Assembly (NCBI GenBank): GCA_946479185.1
Contig: CAMLFF010000073.1
Span: forward strand, 1-11,319
Reading direction: 5' to 3'
DNA length: 11,319 bases
Source of the DNA: an uncultured Sphingobium sp.
GTDB lineage: Bacteria > Pseudomonadota > Alphaproteobacteria > Sphingomonadales > Sphingomonadaceae
In this document: piece by piece, positions 7,024 through 11,319 of the stretch
Layout of the letters: each line of letters opens with the position of its first letter
How positions within the stretch are numbered: position 1 is the first letter of the stretch
Translations under genes and position numbers: made by a program
The notes under the pieces: generated by a model
Seen by the model: only the letters and a program-made list of their open reading frames with translations
Database searches by the model: none
Told to the model about the DNA's origin: nothing

Positions 7024-7265
7024 TCATTGGAGCGTTAAGGCCCAGTAGGCGGGCAAATGGCGAACGTCGGTCAATCGGCTCATGCCATAGTCCGTGGACG
7101 TCGATTCATGCCCCCGGTCGATGAACGCCTTGCCCATGCAAGAGCGTGCTTTTTCACGAGCTCACGCGATCGGAGAGGATCGCTTTGCGCTGTCGGCCCC
7201 ATCTCGAAGTTGATGAAGGTGCCATTGCAATCAAAGCTGATATAGTCGGGCGGAAGGTCATGCAT
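7024..7265 (-). pseudogene. Decayed HAD-superfamily hydrolase (haloacid-dehalogenase type II), internally deleted
   Basis: The reading frame from ATG 7265 gives MHDLPPDYISFDCNGTF followed by INFEMGP, which matches the N-terminus of type II haloacid dehalogenase-like HAD proteins with motif I (FDCYGT in the family, N instead of Y here). After about 27 residues the family match is lost and the frame ends at 7080. In another frame, from about 7137 to a TGA at 7024-7026, GKAFIDRGHESTSTDYGMSR and then LTDVRHLPAYWALTLQ match the C-terminus of the same family. A full member is about 220-240 aa; only about 80 codons remain, so roughly 150 codons are missing and there is a frameshift. The end lies about 15 bp before the kinase start, so it was probably the first gene of that operon, perhaps a phosphatase or dehalogenase step now lost. 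Confidence 0.7.
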
Positions 7266-7282
7266 CGTCTCGCTGTCGCGCT

Positions 7283-7288
7283 ATCATA
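7283..7288 (-). promoter_or_regulatory. Possible -10 box for the kinase-lyase-lrp operon
   Basis: Reading the minus strand upstream of the decayed HAD gene, TATGAT at 7288-7283 is a good -10 match about 18 bases before its ATG. No convincing -35 element is seen 17 bp further upstream, so this would be a weak or activated promoter. It is offered because the operon needs a promoter upstream of 7265 and no other candidate stands out. Confidence 0.25.
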
Positions 7289-8245
7289 ATGTTCGATTTC
7301 TAGCCTCCGCCCACGTGCGGAAATGCCGAACTCGCGCCACAGCGAGGGAGAAGTGACTTATCATCGTTGCTCGAACAGCAGAAGGCAGGCGGTTCGTTGT
7401 GAGCGGCGCATATTCTGTGGTGACGGGCTCCAGCAGGCCGCCAGCTGGCTGACCGCCTTCTATCTTCTATTGGGATGTTGGCCTCACAGCCCGGCGTGTG
7501 AATGATCGTGAGGTCTTTGAGACACCGCTTTCTCTCTACCAACGTCTGCTTTGTTGGTGGTTCCCGCCGGACGGCCTGACGTAGCTCGAGTGACTGCGCT
7601 TGTCAGACTGCGACGTTCGTACAACCAGAAACGAACGTCGTAATCTGGGTCGAGAGCCGCCAGATCCTTCGATGAGAACCGGGACGACGGCTTCCGCCAA
7701 CGTAGCCGACATTCCACCGCTCAAAACTTATCTCTAAAACCTGTCGTTCATTCATAGCGCTGTCGCGGCATAATGATTGACCATCATTGGGGAGCAGTCA
7801 GCCCAGCGTCCGGCTAGTAACAGGTATTGGCCTTGGTTCACGCACCCCAGAATGGCAGCAGGGGGTGACCATACCACGCTTGTCGGTGCTTATCTGCGCA
7901 GCGAGGCATTGGTTGAAATGGTTCGCCCGCGCTTATCGAGCCCAGACGGGGCGCATCCCAGCCAATGTAGAGAACAACGCCGGTAAGTCTCGAGACATTT
8001 GCCGGTAACGATCCTACCGGGTGACACAGGAAAACCGAGCGCGGCTTCGTCGCTTTGGTACAGCTGCTTTGACCTAGGTTCTTCGAGCTTTTCGGCACGG
8101 CACGCGATGCTGACAACCCGGCGTCGGAGCACCCCAATCCAGGAAGCAACAATTTTCCGCCCGGCTACGATGCGCAATGTCCCGGCAATGCAAGCCTAGG
8201 AAAGGGGGGCACCGCCTGACCAAGGCGAAATCGAAAGGGTGTATA
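7289..8245. other. Gene-poor region of about 950 bp
   Basis: No open frame here has a protein-like composition or a family I recognise; the longest (up to about 104 codons) overlap each other on opposite strands and lack ribosome-binding sites. The region does hold a perfect hairpin (7611-7640), a smaller inverted repeat ACCAAC/GTTGGT (7538-7543, 7553-7558), AATGAT/ATCATT around 7772-7788, and a short leader hairpin CGCCT/AGGCG (8213-8227) upstream of the outer-membrane protein gene. Together with the decayed HAD gene at its edge, this looks like a zone of gene loss and rearrangement rather than a regulatory region. Confidence 0.55.
7611..7640. repeat. Perfect 10-bp inverted repeat (hairpin)
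   Basis: CGACGTTCGT (7611-7620) and its exact complement ACGAACGTCG (7631-7640) flank a 10-base loop ACAACCAGAA. There is no T tract on either strand, so a standard terminator is unlikely. It could be a protein-binding dyad, a REP-like element or the end of a lost mobile element. Confidence 0.7.
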
Positions 8246-8863
8246 ATGAAACTGTTCTATCTCGCCGCTGGCTTATTGGTGCTGGCTCCCGCCGTTGCGT
8301 CTGCAAAGTCGCTTGACGCAGGCGATACGCCAACGTTCGGTGGCGCCAAAGTCGGCATGGACATGGACTATCGCTGGACGGATGCCGACCATGCGCTTCC
8401 CCGCATTGCATCCAGCATAGACCGCAAGAAGGGCGGCGTCGGATACCGGGCGCGCATCGGATATGACGCTCAGATGGGCAACTTGCTCGTGATCGGTGCG
8501 GAAGCTGGAATCGGTCGAGGCGGCAGAACGCTGACAACGGCCAGCCCGCTCGGTGAGTATATGGTGAAGCCACGTTGGACTTGGGATGTTTCTGGGCGCG
8601 CTGGCATACTCGCTGCACCTACTGTGCTGCTCTATGGTCGAGCCGGATATAGCTGGCTGCGTATCCGGGAGAAAACAGACTTCCGCGCCACCACATCAAA
8701 AGACCTGAGCACGAGTTCAACCGCGAAGGGCCTCCTTTACGGCGGGGGACTCGAGGTTGCAGTGTCGCCGGGCTTGTTCGTCCGCGCGGAATATAATCGG
8801 GTGAATTATGGCGATGGCTTGAAGACCTCCAAGGCATTGCTGGGGATCACGGCTGGGTTCTGA
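8246..8863 (+). CDS. Small outer-membrane beta-barrel protein (OmpA/opacity-like porin family)
   Basis: A 205-aa exported protein. Residues 1-20 (MKLFYLAAGLLVLAPAVASA) are a classic signal peptide with an A-S-A cleavage site before K21. The remainder alternates polar and hydrophobic residues, rich in Gly, Tyr and Trp, with strand-like stretches such as GAKVGMDMDYRW, GVGYRARIGYDA, LVIGAEAGIG, WTWDVSGRAGIL, VLLYGRAGYSW, KGLLYGGGLEVAV, LFVRAEYNRVNYG and LLGITAGF, consistent with an eight-stranded barrel. It ends in Phe, the usual outer-membrane assembly signal. I chose the ATG at 8246 over an upstream in-frame ATG at 8177 because it begins the signal peptide directly and has AAAGGG about 7 bases upstream. 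Its role (adhesion, stability or small-solute passage) is not visible. A GC-rich hairpin follows, and a two-component system lies 87 bp downstream. Confidence 0.85.
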   Translation: MKLFYLAAGLLVLAPAVASAKSLDAGDTPTFGGAKVGMDMDYRWTDADHALPRIASSIDRKKGGVGYRARIGYDAQMGNLLVIGAEAGIGRGGRTLTTASPLGEYMVKPRWTWDVSGRAGILAAPTVLLYGRAGYSWLRIREKTDFRATTSKDLSTSSTAKGLLYGGGLEVAVSPGLFVRAEYNRVNYGDGLKTSKALLGITAGF

Positions 8864-8884
8864 TAGTCCTGTCCATCTCCAATA

Positions 8885-8913
8885 CCTGGCCGGGGCGTAC
8901 GCCCCCGGCCAGG
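8885..8913 (+). terminator. GC-rich hairpin after the outer-membrane protein gene, likely terminator
   Basis: CCTGGCCGGGG (8885-8895) pairs perfectly with CCCCGGCCAGG (8903-8913) around a 7-base loop. An 11-bp GC-rich stem 22 bp after a stop codon is terminator-like, but no T run follows (ATATGCC), so it may attenuate transcription or protect the mRNA end rather than fully stop transcription into the response regulator gene. Confidence 0.6.
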
Positions 8914-8949
8914 ATATGCCTACCGATCAGCAAACTTAGGACATAGACA

Positions 8950-9624
8950 TTGCGGGTATTGCTGATCGAAGATGAAATCGAAATGGCCGCTGCCCTGCGC
9001 ACCGTCCTTGAGCGGGAGGGAATCATCGTCGATCATGTCGCGCTTGCGGTGGATGCAAGGGAAGCGGCGCGATCTGGGACCGCCGATTTGGTGCTGCTTG
9101 ATCGAACGCTGCCAGATGGCGACGGCTTGGCGCTCATTGCGGATATTCGGCGCGACAATCCCGGTGTGCCCATCATTATGATAAGCGCGCGGGGCGATGT
9201 CACAGATAGGGTCTCGGGTCTGGATACAGGGGCCGACGACTATCTGCCAAAGCCGTTCGCAATGGAGGAAATGCTGGCTCGCGTGCGCGCGGTGCGTCGC
9301 CGTCCCGCTGACGTATCGGTTCAGCAGGTGCATCTCGCCAATCTGGCCTATGATCTGGATAATGATGAGGCGACGGTCGATGGTCACCGGCTGGATATTC
9401 CCCGGCGCGAGTTGCTCGTCCTTGCTGCACTGATGCGGCGGCGCGGTCGCACGGTGTCGCGCAACGCCCTTGAAGATGCAGTTTACGGCTTCGATGATGA
9501 GATCCAATCCAACACGCTCGACTCGCATGTCTCGCGCCTTCGCAAACGCCTGTCCGAAGCGGGCGGTGCGGTGGAGATTCATGCAATCCGGGGTGTCGGC
9601 TACCTGCTTCGTCAAACGCTATGA
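8950..9624 (+). CDS. OmpR/PhoB-family response regulator
   Basis: Two-component response regulator, 224 aa, cytosolic and DNA-binding. The receiver domain (1-115) shows the acidic pair E7/D8, the phosphorylation site D51 (LVLLDRTLPDGDG), S79 in MISARGD and K101 in DDYLPKPF. The C-terminal winged-helix domain (about 125-222) has the family blocks LDIPRRELLVLAALMRRRGR, TLDSHVSRLRKRL and IHAIRGVGYLL. It starts with TTG at 8950: AGGA sits 8 bases upstream and the protein begins MRVLLIEDE exactly as the family does, so no earlier start is needed. The TTG start may keep its level low. Its last four bases overlap the start of the histidine kinase gene (ATGA), so the pair is translationally coupled. 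The adjacent outer-membrane protein gene is a plausible target. Confidence 0.95.
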   Translation: MRVLLIEDEIEMAAALRTVLEREGIIVDHVALAVDAREAARSGTADLVLLDRTLPDGDGLALIADIRRDNPGVPIIMISARGDVTDRVSGLDTGADDYLPKPFAMEEMLARVRAVRRRPADVSVQQVHLANLAYDLDNDEATVDGHRLDIPRRELLVLAALMRRRGRTVSRNALEDAVYGFDDEIQSNTLDSHVSRLRKRLSEAGGAVEIHAIRGVGYLLRQTL

Positions 9625-10979
9625 CGGCGACCACGACGAAATCACTGAAACGCCGATTGATCGTCCGGCTCCTTGCATTCCAGCTCGGGATTCCGTTCGT
9701 TCTCGTTATTTGCTTTGCCGTCTGGCTCAGCCGCGCAGATGAGGGCGGGATCCTGATGACCCCGGAATTTGCCAGCGTCGCTGCGACTGCCATCCATCGA
9801 TCGCCGGATGGCCGGTTGCACATTGAAGAAACACCAGAGCTGGCTCAAATGCGCCGCACGACCCCCGACTTCTGGTTTATGGCGCGCAGTGGCCGGGGTG
9901 AGGTTGTCGGGACTGGGAGCGTTCCCGCCGCATATCGCGAAATTGGCCGCTACTTCGGAGCGGGAAAGCCGACGTTCTCGAATGGGGCGACGCCGGGCCA
10001 TGTTCCGCTCGTGATCCTGTGGAACATCTCGGGGCCGGCTGGCGAGTTCACCGTCCTGGGCAAAGGGGACTCGTTCAGCGCGACCTTCATGGTCCTGCTG
10101 TTGTCGAACCTCCTGATGATCCCGATTCTGGGCCTGATCACGATCGTAACGGTCGCGGTTACACCGTTCATCGTCCGCCGTGCGCTGGCCGGTTTGAGTG
10201 TGATTGCCCAGGAGGCGCAAGGCATCAACATTGATCGCCGTGGGTCCCGGCTCCCGGTTGCGGACATCCCGTCAGAGGTCGTGCCGCTGGTGCTCGCGGT
10301 GAACGGTGCACTCGAACGTCTTGATCAGGGGTATGAGCGGCACCAACGTTTCATCGCCGATGCAGCCCACGAGTTGCGAACGCCGATCGCGATCCTCCAG
10401 GCCAAGGTCGAGGCAGCCGACGCACCCGTCATCACCCGCGCATTAAGCCGCGACGTGGCCCGGCTCGCAACACTGACCGAGCAATTGCTGGACATTCAGC
10501 GCGCCGACCGGGGCGCGCCGATGGAGCCTGTCGATCCGGCCTCGCTTGCGCGAAGGGTCGTGGGTGATCTTGCGCCGCTCGTGATCGCAAGCGGAGGCGA
10601 ACTGGCTTTCGTCCTGATCCGAAACGGGTCGGTGATGGGCGATGCGCCCGCTTTGGAAAGGGTGCTCTCCAATCTGGTCCAAAATGCGATAGAGCATGGT
10701 GGCCACATGGTCACGATACTGGTCGATGCTCCTGTGATCGAAGTGGAAGACGATGGCCCCGGTATTCCTGAGGAAGAACGCAAGCGGGTGTTCGAGCCGT
10801 TCCACCGTTTGCGCGCGCGGCAAACGGGGGCAGGACTGGGCCTCAGTCTGGTTCGTCAGATCATGGATCGCCATCAGGGTCGCATCGACGTGCAGAATGC
10901 GCCAACGGGCGGGACGATCATGCGGTTGGAATTCGTGGATGCACAGGTTCAACCGGCTCCGCGAGACGGTCAAAGTTAA
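9621..10979 (+). CDS. Sensor histidine kinase (HAMP, HisKA, HATPase_c)
   Basis: Inner-membrane sensor kinase, 452 aa, partner of the preceding regulator. Transmembrane helix 1 is about residues 13-36, followed by a periplasmic region of about 115 residues with no recognised sensor fold, and transmembrane helix 2 about 154-184. A HAMP-like linker spans about 185-237. The dimerisation domain contains the H-box RFIADAAHELRTPIAIL (243-259) with the phosphorylated His250. The ATPase domain has the N-box SNLVQNAIEHG (350-360), G1 VEDDGPGIP (375-383), the F-box FEPFHR (391-396) and G2 GAGLGLSLV (403-411). All catalytic blocks are present, so it should be active. It uses ATG at 9621 within the regulator's stop. 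The signal it senses cannot be read from the sequence. Confidence 0.95.
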   Translation: MTATTTKSLKRRLIVRLLAFQLGIPFVLVICFAVWLSRADEGGILMTPEFASVAATAIHRSPDGRLHIEETPELAQMRRTTPDFWFMARSGRGEVVGTGSVPAAYREIGRYFGAGKPTFSNGATPGHVPLVILWNISGPAGEFTVLGKGDSFSATFMVLLLSNLLMIPILGLITIVTVAVTPFIVRRALAGLSVIAQEAQGINIDRRGSRLPVADIPSEVVPLVLAVNGALERLDQGYERHQRFIADAAHELRTPIAILQAKVEAADAPVITRALSRDVARLATLTEQLLDIQRADRGAPMEPVDPASLARRVVGDLAPLVIASGGELAFVLIRNGSVMGDAPALERVLSNLVQNAIEHGGHMVTILVDAPVIEVEDDGPGIPEEERKRVFEPFHRLRARQTGAGLGLSLVRQIMDRHQGRIDVQNAPTGGTIMRLEFVDAQVQPAPRDGQS

Positions 10980-11082
10980 ATTGTTCTCACTCGGGTATCG
11001 AACGCGGAGAACCGCATGCTTTCGATCGGCCACAACGCCGCAATGTTTTTCCGGCAATAAACAAGAGACAAAGAGGGCGCCC

Positions 11083-11103
11083 GGCCCAGGCCCAGGCCCA
11101 GGC
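11083..11103 (+). repeat. Short tandem repeat, GGCCCA x3
   Basis: Three exact copies of GGCCCA (11083-11100) are followed by GGC. It lies in non-coding DNA about 100 bp after the histidine kinase. Copy number may vary between strains by slippage, but it is also close to the adapter-bearing contig end, where read quality is suspect. Confidence 0.7.
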
Positions 11104-11128
11104 AAAGCCAATCAAACGGTGACTAACG

Positions 11129-11215
11129 ATACTCCTTTCTCTCATCGCAGACCTGCAGGTGCTGGCTCCTGCCGTTGCGTTTGCACAGATGTGTGACTTG
11201 CCCTTGGCGCAGTGA
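11129..11215 (+). pseudogene. Remnant of an outer-membrane-protein signal peptide, related to the gene at 8246
   Basis: Read from ATA 11129 this translates ILLSLIADLQVLAPAVAFAQ, then MCDLPLAQ and a TGA stop (11213-11215). It aligns with the signal peptide of the protein at 8246 (MKLFYLAAGLLVLAPAVASA) over its whole length within one codon. At the DNA level 11158-11188 and 8278-8308 agree at 28 of 31 bases. The start codon position holds ATA instead of ATG, no start lies upstream in frame before a TGA, and the frame stops soon after the signal peptide, so this is a broken or chimeric copy. Because the adapter begins 58 bases later, an assembly chimera is a real alternative to a true duplication. 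Confidence 0.5.
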
Positions 11216-11273
11216 CGCTACGCCAATCCGAATGTTGCTCTACAAAAGGAACCAAGAATGCGTTTGCCAGTCA

Positions 11274-11319
11274 AGATCGGAAGAGCGTCGTGTAGGGAAA
11301 GAGTGTAGATCTCGGTGGT
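11274..11319. other. Illumina TruSeq adapter sequence (artefact, not genome)
   Basis: From 11274 to the end the sequence begins AGATCGGAAGAGCGTCGTGT and continues as the well-known reverse complement of the Illumina universal adapter. It was left in by incomplete trimming. Genuine sequence ends at or just before 11273 (the boundary can shift by a base or two if genome and adapter share bases). Confidence 0.97.

Noticed and set aside
7777..7805. Resemblance to 7019-7047 (CATCATTGG...AGC...GCCCAG)
   Set aside because: The match is short and gapped, and flanks do not align; not enough to claim a duplication of the HAD gene end.
8242..8247. Perfect TATAAT just before the outer-membrane protein gene
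   Set aside because: It overlaps the ATG at 8246, so a transcript from it would begin downstream of the start codon; treated as coincidence.
1..11273. CRISPR array, tRNA/rRNA genes, prophage or toxin-antitoxin modules
   Set aside because: Looked for on both strands; no regularly spaced repeats, tRNA cloverleaf, rRNA segments or recognisable phage or toxin proteins were seen.

Overview
The window looks like chromosome from an alphaproteobacterium, most likely a sphingomonad. I base this on the high GC, the dense 4-bp-overlap operons, and the general style of the proteins; no rRNA or other marker gene is present. The last 46 bases (11274-11319) are Illumina adapter sequence, so the window ends at an assembly contig end and its last few hundred bases should be treated with care.

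Layout. (1) 1-~1200: the 3' part of an IS110-family (IS1111-type) insertion sequence. It holds a transposase cut by the window edge and a ~280-bp non-coding right end that probably encodes the element's guide (bridge/seek) RNA. (2) 1330-7265: a compact catabolic-looking locus of two convergent arms. The right-facing arm is a PdxA-family dehydrogenase overlapping an orphan (beta/alpha)8-barrel protein, with a divergent LysR regulator upstream. The left-facing arm is a hydroxylysine-kinase-like phosphotransferase, a class III PLP enzyme of the phospho-lyase type, and an Lrp/AsnC regulator. The left-facing arm is headed by the remains of a HAD-family hydrolase gene, with matches only to the two ends of the family. 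(3) 7266-8245: almost 1 kb with no convincing gene; it contains a perfect 10-bp hairpin. (4) 8246-10979: a small outer-membrane beta-barrel protein, a GC-rich hairpin, then an OmpR-type response regulator and its sensor histidine kinase, overlapping by 4 bp. (5) 10980-11273: no intact gene; it contains a 6-bp tandem repeat and a broken copy of an outer-membrane-protein signal peptide resembling the one at 8246. (6) Adapter.

How it may work together. A kinase followed by a PLP phospho-lyase is the known logic for breaking down hydroxylated amines or amino acids: the hydroxyl is phosphorylated, then phosphate and ammonia are eliminated to give an aldehyde or ketone. PdxA-family enzymes oxidise and decarboxylate phosphorylated hydroxy-acids, and the barrel protein has a phosphate-binding C-terminal end. 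Together these suggest an uncharacterised pathway for a phosphorylated hydroxy-amino compound, probably controlled by the two local regulators. The substrate cannot be named from the sequence. The two-component system may control the adjacent outer-membrane protein, but only proximity supports this.
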